64,000 nucleotides of DNA from an uncultured bacterium. GTDB taxonomy: Bacteria; Verrucomicrobiota; Kiritimatiellia; PWTM01. This document shows positions 44,493 to 54,315 of the stretch, in pieces (position 1 is the first letter of the stretch; the number at the start of each line of letters is the position of its first letter). The translations under genes were made by a program, and so were the position numbers. The notes beneath the pieces were generated by a model. The model saw only the letters and a program-made list of their open reading frames with translations, was not told the origin of the DNA and ran no database searches. The DNA lies in NCBI GenBank assembly GCA_938010045.1, contig CALLFZ010000001.1, forward strand, positions 1 to 64,000, read 5' to 3'.

Positions 44493-47096
44493 TCAGGGTG
44501 ACGCCGCTTCCGCTCGCAGCAAGGACTTCAAGGTCTTTCGAAGCAACCATATCGGATATGGCTTCAGAAGAACGGCATCCGCTTGGCCGGATCGCGTTCG
44601 GGCGTTCAGATCTTCGTACGAATGGCCGCTGCTCAGCACGATCTTCATGCCGGGATGGTGACGGCGCACCTCGTCGGCGAGGTCCAGCCCGCTGCCGTCG
44701 GGAAGAGCGAGATCGGAGAACACGATCGAGAACGGCGAGGGACGGACCGCGAGCCGCCGGCGGGCCTCGGCCACGCTGGCCACCGCGGTCACTTGGTAAT
44801 GTTCGGCCGCCAACACCCGCTCCACGAGCTGGCGGACGGCTTCCTCGTTCTCGACTAGCAGGATGTGGGCCGGTGCGTGGGCCGCATTCTGCACGGCGGC
44901 CGGGGCCTCCCGCGTTTCGGTTGTATCCACACGAGGCCTGGCTTCGATGGCTGGGAAGCGAATGTAGAAGCATGTGCCGTGGCCCACGCGGCTGTCCACG
45001 TGAATGAAGCCATCGTGCTGCTGCACCAAGCTGTAGACGATGGACAACCCGAGACCGGTGCCGGCCCCTTCCCCCTTTGTGGTGAAGAAAGGCTCGAACA
45101 TCCGAGACAACACCGAGGGGGGCATGCCGTGGCCCGTGTCTTCCACCGTGAATTCGACGTACCGCCCCGGACGCGCGCCCGCCACGGGGGGCAGGCGGTC
45201 GGCGTCGAGCGTCACAGGACTGGTGCCAATCCGCAGGTCGCCGCCCGTCGGCATGGCGTCGCGAGCGTTGACCACGAGATTGACGAGGATCTGCTCAATC
45301 TGAACCGCGTTTCCGCGGATGGGGGGTAAGCCCTCCTCAAGACGCAGTTCGAACCGGATGTTTTCCGGCAGCAGTCGGCGCAGCAGACGTTCGGCGTCGC
45401 GAATGACCGCATTGAGATCCAGCTCGGTCATCTCGCACTGTTGACGCCGGCTGAACGTGAGAAGCTGGCGCGTCAGCTCGGTGGCGCGGCGGGCGCTGGC
45501 CTCGATCTCGATCACGTCTCGACGGCGGGGGTCGGACTCGGCCAACTGTTCCCGGATCGCCGCGCTGTAGCTGAGGATCACCTGCAGCACATTGTTAAAG
45601 TCGTGCGCGATGCCGCCGGCGAGCCGTCCGATGCTCTCCATCTTTGCGGCTTGGAGGAGTTGTTCGCGGAGCTGGTGCCGTTCGGTCACGTCCTGTTGAA
45701 TGGCGATGAAGTGGGTGGGACGGCCTTGGGCGTCGGTGACAGGGGTGACGGTCAATTCATTGACGCAGATCGAGCCGTCGCGCCGCCGAATTCGGATTTC
45801 GCCCTGCCAAGCCCGGCCGGCGAGGATGTCGGCCAACACCCGTTCGTAGAAGGCATCGTCGTGTTCGTCGGATCGCAAGATCGCCGGCGTTTGCCCAATC
45901 AGTTCGTCGGCGGAATAGCCCGACGTTCGGCAGAGCGCATGGTTGACCCAGAGAATGCGACCGCCGGCGTCGGTGATCATCACGCCATTCGCGGCCGAGG
46001 TTAGGGCCGTAAGCTGGAGACGCGACTGCTGTTCGATGCGTTCCCGGTGGATGGCCTCAGCGAGCACGTCGGCGGCGAGCTGTAGCGCCATTCGTTCAAG
46101 CCGCGACCAGGCGCGTTCGGTCACGCAGTCATCAAAACCGATGAACCCCCACCACTCGCCGTCCACATGCACCGGCACAACGAGCAGCGATTTGATACCC
46201 TGGGCTTCGAGCAACGGCCGTTCGGTGTCGGGAAACAACCGTATGGCGCCCCCCGTGGGTTCGCCCTGGTGCAACTTGTCGATCCAGCGCTGATAGCCGG
46301 CCGCGGCGAGGTCGAGGTTTTGAAGCTCCGGATTGTCAATCTGTGGTTGAATGCCGGCCTCCGTCCATTCGTACAACTGAGAGGTGAGCAGCCGGCCGTC
46401 CGGGGCGGGATGGACATGGAACAGATAGGCACGGCTTGCGCGCGCGGCGCGCCCGAGCAGCTTTAGAAACGTTGGAATGCCTCCGGCCCAGGTGGCCTCG
46501 CGCAGGAACATCGCCGCGCCTTCGACCGCGGCGGTCAGAATTGCGTCGCGGCGTAGACGTTCCTCGTAGATGATGTGCGGCAGCAGCGCGGCGCCGATCG
46601 CGCTGGACAATGCCCGGAGCTGCTCGAGGGCCGGCGGCTGGGGCCGCGGTTCATCGTCGTAGGTTTGCACGGCGAAGACGCCGTAGCAATGGCCGCGCCA
46701 GACCACGGGAATGCCGCACCACCATTGCGGGAAAGTGCCCAGGACCGCGAAACGGCCGGCGGCAATGCCCTCGCGAAGCGTCTGCGCATCCGCCTCAAAC
46801 CATTGGCCCGTGTCCAAAACATACTCGGTCAGACCGCCGGAGGGCATGCGGATCACCTCGGGCGCATCGCGCGTGTCGCGCCAGTAAGGGAAGCGCACCA
46901 ACGCATCGTCCGGGTCGCGGATGGCGAGGTAAGCATTGGGCAGCGGTGCGAGGGTCAACAACGCCTCGTGGACGAGTCGGGTGGCCTCTTCGATCGATCG
47001 GGCCGCTTCGCCCGCCGCGAAAATGCGGTGGTGAAGTTCAACCGCGGAGTGGTGCGCCTCGTTGGGATTGAATTCGACTCGCACGACACTCAACAT
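44493..47096 (-). CDS. GAF/PAS hybrid sensor histidine kinase with receiver
   Basis: This cytosolic kinase of 867 residues has two GAF-type sensory domains (about residues 20-180 and 190-345; [10 protein letters not shown] and [23 protein letters not shown]) and one PAS domain ([20 protein letters not shown]). The HisKA phosphoacceptor is in [12 protein letters not shown] (His at about 498). HATPase boxes are [16 protein letters not shown] and [14 protein letters not shown]. The C-terminal receiver has Asp at about 795 (FSDLALPDG) and a conserved Lys (LLKPY). The ATG at 47096 is preferred over a TTG further upstream. It is an orphan by location, and similar in the kinase core to the kinase at 12430-15498. 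Confidence 0.92.
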   Translation of the reverse strand: MLSVVRVEFNPNEAHHSAVELHHRIFAAGEAARSIEEATRLVHEALLTLAPLPNAYLAIRDPDDALVRFPYWRDTRDAPEVIRMPSGGLTEYVLDTGQWFEADAQTLREGIAAGRFAVLGTFPQWWCGIPVVWRGHCYGVFAVQTYDDEPRPQPPALEQLRALSSAIGAALLPHIIYEERLRRDAILTAAVEGAAMFLREATWAGGIPTFLKLLGRAARASRAYLFHVHPAPDGRLLTSQLYEWTEAGIQPQIDNPELQNLDLAAAGYQRWIDKLHQGEPTGGAIRLFPDTERPLLEAQGIKSLLVVPVHVDGEWWGFIGFDDCVTERAWSRLERMALQLAADVLAEAIHRERIEQQSRLQLTALTSAANGVMITDAGGRILWVNHALCRTSGYSADELIGQTPAILRSDEHDDAFYERVLADILAGRAWQGEIRIRRRDGSICVNELTVTPVTDAQGRPTHFIAIQQDVTERHQLREQLLQAAKMESIGRLAGGIAHDFNNVLQVILSYSAAIREQLAESDPRRRDVIEIEASARRATELTRQLLTFSRRQQCEMTELDLNAVIRDAERLLRRLLPENIRFELRLEEGLPPIRGNAVQIEQILVNLVVNARDAMPTGGDLRIGTSPVTLDADRLPPVAGARPGRYVEFTVEDTGHGMPPSVLSRMFEPFFTTKGEGAGTGLGLSIVYSLVQQHDGFIHVDSRVGHGTCFYIRFPAIEARPRVDTTETREAPAAVQNAAHAPAHILLVENEEAVRQLVERVLAAEHYQVTAVASVAEARRRLAVRPSPFSIVFSDLALPDGSGLDLADEVRRHHPGMKIVLSSGHSYEDLNARTRSGQADAVLLKPYPIWLLRKTLKSLLRAEAASP

Positions 47097-47507
47097 CTCT
47101 CGGGCTAAACTAATGCGGCCGTCCGATCGGGTCAACGAACATCATCAGGATTCACACGTTGAGCACGGCATACGGTCGTGGAGGTGGGCGGCTGTGAGTC
47201 GCGGAAACGGAGGATCCTGGTGGACCCGGCCCCACAAGGTCGTCCTGAGCATCACCGCCTCACGCCATTCTCCGGCGCGGCTCGCCTGCCGAGCCCCCCG
47301 CAACAACGTTCGGCTCCCGTGGCCTCGCCACGGCGTGCGCGTAGACGGCCGGGTTGTGGCCGCACCACGTGGAGTGCGGCTCTATGCCCTGCTCGGCCCT
47401 GCCGGCGTTCCAACAGTAGAATCGCTGCGCACGACCCCGCAAAGAACCCTTGCGAACGAGGGCTCTTCCAATCTCAAAATTTCGAAGCGACCCCGGTCCG
47501 CGCCAGA
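47097..47507. other. Intergenic stretch, no gene seen
   Basis: Between the kinase promoter side and the end of the serine hydrolase I find no frame with family features or a good ribosome binding site. The kinase promoter should lie here. Confidence 0.4.
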
Positions 47508-48695
47508 TCAGGGTGCCGTTGCCACGTCGGGTAGGGAGGCGGCGGCGGCCTGAACGGCGGCGCGAATCTCGGAGCCGTCGGCGTTGCGCAGCTTCGCGCG
47601 CTGGATCATCAGAATGTAAATGCGGCCGCGGACGGGATCGGCCCACGCCTGCGTCCCGTAGGCGCCGCCGTGCCCGAAAGATCCGCGAGAGAGAGCGGCC
47701 GTGACGCCGGTCGGCTCGCGCACCACGCCCACGCCGAGTCCGAAGCTCATACCCTCCACGAAGCCGGTCTTGAGCTCACCGGTTTGCGCGCGGGTCATCT
47801 CGCGCACCGCGGCCTCGGAGAGAAGGCGGCGGCCGTCCGGCGCCGCACCCCCGTTCAACAGCATCTGCATGAAGCGCATGTAGTCGGCCGCGGTGGAAAA
47901 AAGGCCACCAGCGGGAAGTGGCGTCCGACGGCGGTCGGAGAGCGGACCTTGCAAGAAGTAGATGCCGGTGCGACGCAGACCACCGTCTTCTCCGGGCTCG
48001 TAGGCAGTCGCGAGGCGGTTCGTGAGCTCGCCATCGGGCCAGAACGTCGTGTCACACATGCCAAGCGGATCGAGCAGGCGACGCTGCAGCACATCGGCAA
48101 ACGGGCTGCCGTCAATGACCTCAACGACGCGGCCCAGCGCGTTGATACCGCCGTTTGAATACTCCCAGCGGGTGCCGGGTTGGAAGCGCAGCGGGCGCTC
48201 GGCACTCGCCGCGACAACTTCGGCGAGCGTCGCGTCCCAACGGACACCGGCGGGAGTGTCGAGACCCGAGGTGTGAGTGAGCAGATGCCGCAGCGTGGGC
48301 GGCGGGTCGGGCGGCGCGCCGTTGGACAGCACCAGGCCCCGGAACTCCGGCAGCCAGCGCGCGAGCGGGTCGTCGAGCGAGCACCGACCCTCGTCGCACA
48401 GCCGTAGCACGAGCGCCGCGGTCATTGGCTTGGTCATCGAGGCGATCCACATCAGCGAGTTGGTGGCCATCGGCACCTGTCGTTCCATGTCCGCCCAACC
48501 CACGGCGCCGTGCTGGAGGATTCGTGCGCGATCGGCGACCAGTGTGACGGCACCGGCCACTTCACGGCGTTCGACGAACGGACGCACGGCCTCGATCACC
48601 GGATCTGCGGCGCAAACGGCCTCGCCGGCGGCGAGAAGGACCACCATCGTTCCGTAGATCGGTCGGCTCGGCCACGTGATCGGACACAAGTTCAT
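47508..48695 (-). CDS. Secreted beta-lactamase-fold serine hydrolase
   Basis: The 395-residue protein belongs to the class C beta-lactamase/esterase-like family (Pfam Beta-lactamase). After a signal-type N-terminus (YGTMVVLLAAGEAVCA) it shows the S-x-x-K motif SMTK, the Y-x-N motif YSN in WEYSNGG and the third motif HGG in GHGGAYGTQ. Family members include esterases, D-aminopeptidases and transpeptidase-like enzymes, so the name beta-lactamase would overstate the evidence. The ATG at 48695 is chosen because it directly precedes the signal sequence. Confidence 0.88.
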   Translation of the reverse strand: MNLCPITWPSRPIYGTMVVLLAAGEAVCAADPVIEAVRPFVERREVAGAVTLVADRARILQHGAVGWADMERQVPMATNSLMWIASMTKPMTAALVLRLCDEGRCSLDDPLARWLPEFRGLVLSNGAPPDPPPTLRHLLTHTSGLDTPAGVRWDATLAEVVAASAERPLRFQPGTRWEYSNGGINALGRVVEVIDGSPFADVLQRRLLDPLGMCDTTFWPDGELTNRLATAYEPGEDGGLRRTGIYFLQGPLSDRRRTPLPAGGLFSTAADYMRFMQMLLNGGAAPDGRRLLSEAAVREMTRAQTGELKTGFVEGMSFGLGVGVVREPTGVTAALSRGSFGHGGAYGTQAWADPVRGRIYILMIQRAKLRNADGSEIRAAVQAAAASLPDVATAP

Positions 48696-48783
48696 GGCCC
48701 ACGACACGTTATCAGCAGAAGACCGTCGGGGCAACCGGCGGCTGGCTTGCCGTTCGGGGTGGCGGGTGTAGAATCGCGGATCG

Positions 48784-49002
48784 ATGTATCCGCGTCGTTA
48801 TCGAACACCCAGCATGCGCGGTTGGTTGTGGTTGTTGGCGCTGATGATCGTCGCGGGCGGCGCCTCGCTGGCGTGGATGATGTATCCGCACATCGGGCTC
48901 GAGTATTCGCGGGCATTATTCAATTTCACGATTGCGGCGACGGTGGTGTTGGCGGGGCTGTGCGTGATTGCGGCCACGGCGGACTGGTGGCTCCGGCGCT
49001 GA
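48784..49002 (+). CDS. Small membrane protein with two predicted helices
   Basis: The 72-residue product has two hydrophobic segments (GWLWLLALMIVAGGASLAWM and FNFTIAATVVLAGLCVIAA) separated by a short polar loop, with a basic N-terminus and C-terminal WWLRR. I do not recognise a family. It is divergent from the serine hydrolase, and its 3' end faces recD 22 bases away. TAGAAT at about 48768-48773 might be a -10 element, which would leave a very short leader. Coding is supported by amino-acid composition only. Confidence 0.6.
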   Translation: MYPRRYRTPSMRGWLWLLALMIVAGGASLAWMMYPHIGLEYSRALFNFTIAATVVLAGLCVIAATADWWLRR

Positions 49003-49024
49003 GGGGCTTCGCTGAACCGTTCGG

Positions 49025-50731
49025 TCAGCCGGAGGCGCGGAGACGACGGCGGAGCGCATCGGCTAGGCCGCTCGAACGCTGGGTGACGCGGCGGACGGCG
49101 CCCTCGATCAGCGCGGTGGGCGCCCAGATCTCGATGCGTCGGCGCGCGCGCGTGATCGCCGTGTAGAGCAGCTCGTGCGTGAGCAGCGGCGAGTCGCGGT
49201 CGGGCAGCACCAGCAGCACCTCGCCATACTCGGAGCCCTGGCTTCTGTGCACCGTGAGCGCCCACGCGGGCGCCCAGGGAGGCACACGGCCCTCGGGGAG
49301 CTCCACGAGGCCGGCCTCGGCCTCGATCACCGCGCGCCAGCCGTCCGGTCCGCGCCACCAGACGCCGCTGTCCCCATTGTACAGGCCGCGGGCGGGATCG
49401 TTCGCCGTGATGATCAGCGGCGCGCCGGCGGCCCCAGTGCGCGGCGCGGCGGCGGTGAGCTCGGCGCCGATCCGCTCCGCCCCCCACGGTCCCACCCGGT
49501 GCGCGCTTAGGACGCGAAAACCGCTCAGGGCGGCGAGCGCTTCGGCGGGAGACGCGGCCACCAGCAACGGCGCCCAGGCGGTGGCGACTCGCTCGCGCAG
49601 CCGTGCACCGAAGAGACGTTGCGGAGGTAAGTCGGTGACCACGGCCTCATCGGCGCCGTCGCGCAGCGCGGCGAGGGTGGCCTCCGCATCGCCCGCGCGC
49701 ACCGCGGCCGCCAGCCGGCCGATCGGACGGTCGGCCGCAAAGCGAAAGTTCTGGCGGAGCTCCACCAGCGGCCCCTCGGAATTCGGTGATCGGGCGCACA
49801 ATCCCTCGCAGAGATCGCGGAACACACTGCCGGGCTGAACCGAGGCAAGCTGATGGTGGTCGCCGATGAGGACGAGGCGGGTGTCGGGCGACAACGCGCG
49901 CACGAGGGCCGCCATCAGTTCGAGGTCCACCATGGACATCTCGTCCACGACGATCACGTCGAACGGAAGGGGACGATCGGGACCGTAGCGCGGCGTCACG
50001 CGATCGGGGCGGAGCCCGAGCAGGCGGTGGAGCGTCGCGGTTTCGACGACCGAACTGGCCTGGCGGGGGGCCGTGGCCATCCATACCTCGCGCAGACGCG
50101 CGACGGCTTTGCCGGTGGGTGCGGTCAACGCCATGCGGGGTGCGGGCACACCGTGTTCGTGCGCGACGAGGAACGCGCGGACGACACAACTGGTCTTGCC
50201 CGTACCGGGGCCGCCGGCGATGACGGCAAGGGGGCGCGAAATCGCCGCGCGCGCAGCGGCGAGCTGGCCGGCTTCGTCCGGGCGTGCCCAATGCGCGGCG
50301 AGCGCGCGCTCGAGCCCGGGGGGCAGCGTGGCGGCGGGGGCGGCCGCGCGTGCGACGATCGCATCGGCGACGTCCGACTCGTCTCGCCAGTGGCGCTGAA
50401 GATAAAGGCGGGGGCCGTCGCGGATGAGCGGCGAGCCATCGCCGGGCTGTCCAAGGATTGGAAGATCGCGCTCGGGAATCTTCCAAGGATTGGACAGCGC
50501 GCAGATCGGGGGCGGCGGCGTCCCGGCCTCGGCGATGAGTTCGGCGGGGGTGCGGCGAAGGTCGAGGGACGTGTGGCCGGCGCGCTGGAGTGCGGAGAGC
50601 AGCGCGGCGGCCAGGGCCAAGTCCTCGGGCAGGCGCCCCCCGGCCACACCTTCGAGGAGACGGACCCAACCGAGGTCAAGCTCGCTCAGGAGACCGGCGT
50701 CGCGCAGCCCGGCGAGGCGGGGATCGCTCAC
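49025..50731 (-). CDS. recD: RecBCD enzyme subunit RecD (5'-3' helicase)
   Basis: RecD is the fast 5'-to-3' motor of the RecBCD helicase-nuclease that processes double-strand breaks. The 568-residue protein has an N-terminal RecD domain, Walker A AGGPGTGKTSC at about residues 172-182, Walker B VIVVDEMSMVD, the GDHHQLASVQPG motif III, and the C-terminal UvrD-like TVHRSQGSEYGEV and LLYTAITRARRRIEIW. The ATG overlaps the recB stop (ATGA, 50728-50731). Length is normal. Confidence 0.95.
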   Translation of the reverse strand: MSDPRLAGLRDAGLLSELDLGWVRLLEGVAGGRLPEDLALAAALLSALQRAGHTSLDLRRTPAELIAEAGTPPPPICALSNPWKIPERDLPILGQPGDGSPLIRDGPRLYLQRHWRDESDVADAIVARAAAPAATLPPGLERALAAHWARPDEAGQLAAARAAISRPLAVIAGGPGTGKTSCVVRAFLVAHEHGVPAPRMALTAPTGKAVARLREVWMATAPRQASSVVETATLHRLLGLRPDRVTPRYGPDRPLPFDVIVVDEMSMVDLELMAALVRALSPDTRLVLIGDHHQLASVQPGSVFRDLCEGLCARSPNSEGPLVELRQNFRFAADRPIGRLAAAVRAGDAEATLAALRDGADEAVVTDLPPQRLFGARLRERVATAWAPLLVAASPAEALAALSGFRVLSAHRVGPWGAERIGAELTAAAPRTGAAGAPLIITANDPARGLYNGDSGVWWRGPDGWRAVIEAEAGLVELPEGRVPPWAPAWALTVHRSQGSEYGEVLLVLPDRDSPLLTHELLYTAITRARRRIEIWAPTALIEGAVRRVTQRSSGLADALRRRLRASG

Positions 50732-53700
50732 GGTACACCTCCCCGGTCGAGCAGATCGGAGAGCGCGGCGAGCTGCGCCGGATCGGGGCGCCAGTGCACG
50801 ACGCCGCGGGCGGGGCCGGTCTCGGGGGTGAGCCCGCGGAGGAAGAGGTAGAAGCAGCCCCCCCAGCGCGCGTCGAACTCGCTCGGCGAGATGCCGCGGG
50901 CGAGTGCAAGGCGACGGAGAGCGACGGCGTAGAGCAGCGCTTGCAGTTCGTAATCGGCGGCGGCCATCTCGGCGGCGAGACGGTGGGGAAGGTAGTCGTC
51001 GGGCGAGACGCCGAGCAGGTTGGATTTGTAGTCGAGCACGTACCAGCGGCCGTCGGCCTCGAACACGAGGTCAATGAATCCTTTCAAGAAGCCGTGCATG
51101 GGTTCGAAGACGAGCGGCGCGGGACGCTGGTGGGCGACGTCGGCACGTTCGGTGCGGCCGAGCCGTTCGTTGAGTTCGCGTGCCGTGACGGGTCCCAGGC
51201 GCATCAGGAACGGCAGTTCTCGCGCGCAGCGGGTGGGATCGAGGTGGCAGAGGCGCAGACCGCGATCGTCGAGCGGGGTGGTGAGCGCGGCGATCACGAG
51301 GTCGGCGGCGGTGGGGGCCCAGACGGGGTCGAGTCCGTGGAGCTGCAACGCTTCGGCCGCGTCGGCGGCGATTCGATCGCGCGAGGCGCTCGCGAAGTCC
51401 ACGCGCTCGAGCAGCTCGTGGAGGACGGTGCCGGCGGCCGGACCGGCGGGGAAGCGGACGCGCGGCTCGGCGGGTTCATCGGGCAGAGGCGGGCCGCCGG
51501 TGGGGTCGGGATCGGGACGTTCGACGAGATCCGCGGAGGCGGCCGCGCCGGCGCGCAGCGAGGAGAAGCTGGCGACGCGCCAGCCGTCGTCGAGCGGCCG
51601 GCGAATTTCGCGGGCGGGCCCCGGCTCGACAGCGAGCGGCACGCGGGGCACGGCGAGCGGTTCGAGCGGGGGCGGAGGACCGACGTCGATGGCGCCGGGC
51701 GCGGCCGCCGCCAGGCGCGCCAGATCGGCTTCGATGCGCGAAACATCCCATGCGCGCACGGACGCGACCTCGGCACCGGGCTCAGCGCCCGCCTCGGCGT
51801 GCCACAGCCACGCTAGCGGCGAAGCGCCCGCGTTCCGGAAGGGGCCCCAAACGACGGTGCACGCGGCCCGGGCACGGGTGACGGCGACGTAGGCGAGGCG
51901 GACGCTCTCGAGAAAACGTTCAAGATGTTCACGCGCAGCGTGGGCTTCGAATTCGGGGCCGCCGACGTCCAGCACGCGTTCGCCCGTGGCTTCGTCGTGG
52001 AAGGTGGCGGCGTCGGCAGCATCGCGACCGCCGTGGGGTAGGGCCCAGAGATAGGGACAGTATACGATCGGATACTGGAGCCCTTTGCTGTGGTGGATGG
52101 TCGCGATGCGCACACGACGTGCGTCGCTGTCGAGCTGCAGTTCGGTCTCCTCGGCGGAGGTGTCGGAGGCGGCAATTTGGGCGTCGAACCACGCCAGGAG
52201 TGCGGCGGGGCCCAAGCGCCGTTCCGATTCGGCGGTGCCGAGCAGGTCGGCGAGGTGGCGGAGATTCGTCGCGCGGCGTTCGCCGTCGGGTCGGGCCAGC
52301 AACCGCTCGAAGACCGATTCGGTGGCGAAGATGCGTTCGAGCGTTTCGCGGATACCGCGTCGAGGCCAGATCTCGGCGGCGGCGACCCAGCGGTTCATGA
52401 AGGCGGACCAGTCGGGCGAGGAGGGATCTGCGAGGCTGGCCGGTTCGAGGGCGAGGATGGGCGTGAGCGCGGCGCCACGCGCGAGGTCCTCGCGGCGGGG
52501 ACGGGCGAGCGCATCGAGCAAGATGCGCAGGTGAATGGCATCGTCGCTGGCGAACACGCTCGCCTGGCTCGAGGCGACTGCGGGTATGCCGGCGCGCGTG
52601 AGGGCGGCGAGGACCTCGGCCGCTTCGAGGTGGCGGGTGACGAGCACCGCGATGTCGGCCGGCTCGATGGGACGGGAACCGTCGGGACCGACGAGCTGGG
52701 CGCCGCGCTCGTGCGCAAGCAACGCGGCGATGTCGGCGGCGACGAGATCGGCGACCTGACGGCGCGCGCGGCCGGCGGGCAGGGGGCCGCGCGCTGGGTC
52801 TTGGGGCGGGACAAGCCACACGCGAAACGGCGCGGGCGCTTGGTCGCGAAGCTCGAACCGCAGCGTCGCGGCGCCTTCGGCGGGACGGACCTCGGGTAGC
52901 GTGATGAAGGACCAGCCGAAGGCGCGAGGGCGCGCAAACGCGGCTTGGACGGCGGCCACGAGCGGCGGCGCCGCGCGCCAATTGCAGTCGAGAGAATGCC
53001 GTTGGGCGCGGGCGGCGGCGCGAGCGTACGCGAAAATGTCGGCGCCGCGGAAGGCGTAGATGGACTGTTTGGGGTCGCCGATCAGGAACAACGCTGTGCC
53101 GTGGGTGTGGAGCGCGCCGAGAATCTGGTGCTGGGCAGGGTCGGTGTCCTGGGCCTCGTCCACGAGGGCGACGCGGTACTCTCGGGCGAGGCGCGCGGCG
53201 AGGCGGTCGCCGGCCGGACTGCGAAGGGCATCGAGAAGCCGCAAGGTCAGATCGTCGTAGTCGAGCGCGTCGAGGCGGTCCAGGCGACGTCGGCGGGCGG
53301 CGGGCGCGAGCCGCGCGGCGTGCACACGGATCGCGAGCGCGAGGGCGTGGGCGATCCGGTTGAGTTCGAGCGCGGCGGCGTGGAGTTCGTCCAGCGCATC
53401 GAGCAGCGGGTGCGACGGGAGTTGGTCGGCGGAGCCCTTCCGGACGGCCGCGCGAAGCGCGTCGGCACTCAGGGGCGATAGCGGAGACGTGCCCGTGCGA
53501 GCTTCGGGGGGTGCGGGCGAGGCCAACCACAGTTCGATGGCGTCGAAACGGGCACGGAGCTTGGCCGGACCATAGCGGCCCTGGTGAAGCGGGGCGGCGG
53601 CGAGACGGTCGAACAGTTCGTCGCGGTGGTTCGCCCACAGACGGCGCGCCTGTTCGAGGCCGGCGTCGAAGCGGCGTTCGAGCGCGGCGTCCTCGTGGGG

Positions 53701-54315
53701 GGTGGGCAGTGCGTCGGGTAGAATGCGAACAAGGCCGGCGCGGGCTTCGCGAACGATGCGCGTGAGGGAGCGCGCGGAGAGCCCGCGGCATGCCCACGTG
53801 AAGGCGAGCCCGCCGGCTCCGGGGCGAGCGGCTTCATCGAGCGCGGCCCGCGCGACATCGCGGACCAGTGCCGTTTCAAAGTCGGCCGAGGGCGGCACAA
53901 CGCGCAGAGCCAGCGGAACACCGGTCTCGACGGGATGCTCCTCTAACACGCGTAGGCAAAAGGAGTGAATGGTGCCGATGGGGGCGGCGTCGAACTCGGA
54001 CAGCGCGCGCGAGAGGCGACGGCGCAAACTCGCGGTGTCGGCTGCGGCGCGTGCGAGCACGGGGTCGAGCGAACGGCGACCCTCGCGCAAGCGCGAGTGC
54101 GCCGCCAGCAAGCGAGCTCGCAATCGTTCGCGCAGCTCACCGGCGGCCGCGTTGGTGAAGGTGAGGACCAAGATCCGGGTGACGTCGAGGTCGGGACGCT
54201 CGGCGAGCAGGCGTAGGTGAAGATCGGCGAGCGCATGCGTTTTGCCGGTGCCGGCGCTGGCCTCGATGAGCTGGCAACCGGAGAGGGGAATGGCCGAGGG
54301 ATCGAACGCGCTCAT
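50728..54315 (-). CDS. recB: RecBCD enzyme subunit RecB (3'-5' helicase-nuclease)
   Basis: RecB couples a UvrD-type helicase to the only nuclease domain of the complex. In this 1195-residue protein Walker A is ASAGTGKTHA (residues 19-28). Further helicase motifs are VALVDEAQDTDPAQHQIL (II), LIGDPKQSIYAFRGAD (III), and ATIHHSKGLQYPIVYCPYLW and VAVTRAR near the end of the motor. The C-terminal nuclease shows the active-site Asp and Lys in YVLDYKSNLLG (about residue 1095). The ATG overlaps the recC stop, and its stop overlaps recD, a tight recC-recB-recD order. Length agrees with RecB proteins. Confidence 0.96.
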   Translation of the reverse strand: MSAFDPSAIPLSGCQLIEASAGTGKTHALADLHLRLLAERPDLDVTRILVLTFTNAAAGELRERLRARLLAAHSRLREGRRSLDPVLARAAADTASLRRRLSRALSEFDAAPIGTIHSFCLRVLEEHPVETGVPLALRVVPPSADFETALVRDVARAALDEAARPGAGGLAFTWACRGLSARSLTRIVREARAGLVRILPDALPTPHEDAALERRFDAGLEQARRLWANHRDELFDRLAAAPLHQGRYGPAKLRARFDAIELWLASPAPPEARTGTSPLSPLSADALRAAVRKGSADQLPSHPLLDALDELHAAALELNRIAHALALAIRVHAARLAPAARRRRLDRLDALDYDDLTLRLLDALRSPAGDRLAARLAREYRVALVDEAQDTDPAQHQILGALHTHGTALFLIGDPKQSIYAFRGADIFAYARAAARAQRHSLDCNWRAAPPLVAAVQAAFARPRAFGWSFITLPEVRPAEGAATLRFELRDQAPAPFRVWLVPPQDPARGPLPAGRARRQVADLVAADIAALLAHERGAQLVGPDGSRPIEPADIAVLVTRHLEAAEVLAALTRAGIPAVASSQASVFASDDAIHLRILLDALARPRREDLARGAALTPILALEPASLADPSSPDWSAFMNRWVAAAEIWPRRGIRETLERIFATESVFERLLARPDGERRATNLRHLADLLGTAESERRLGPAALLAWFDAQIAASDTSAEETELQLDSDARRVRIATIHHSKGLQYPIVYCPYLWALPHGGRDAADAATFHDEATGERVLDVGGPEFEAHAAREHLERFLESVRLAYVAVTRARAACTVVWGPFRNAGASPLAWLWHAEAGAEPGAEVASVRAWDVSRIEADLARLAAAAPGAIDVGPPPPLEPLAVPRVPLAVEPGPAREIRRPLDDGWRVASFSSLRAGAAASADLVERPDPDPTGGPPLPDEPAEPRVRFPAGPAAGTVLHELLERVDFASASRDRIAADAAEALQLHGLDPVWAPTAADLVIAALTTPLDDRGLRLCHLDPTRCARELPFLMRLGPVTARELNERLGRTERADVAHQRPAPLVFEPMHGFLKGFIDLVFEADGRWYVLDYKSNLLGVSPDDYLPHRLAAEMAAADYELQALLYAVALRRLALARGISPSEFDARWGGCFYLFLRGLTPETGPARGVVHWRPDPAQLAALSDLLDRGGVP

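Noticed and set aside
47062-47553. 163-codon forward ORF in the gap before the serine hydrolase
   Set aside because: It starts antisense to the kinase, has no RBS and no motif.
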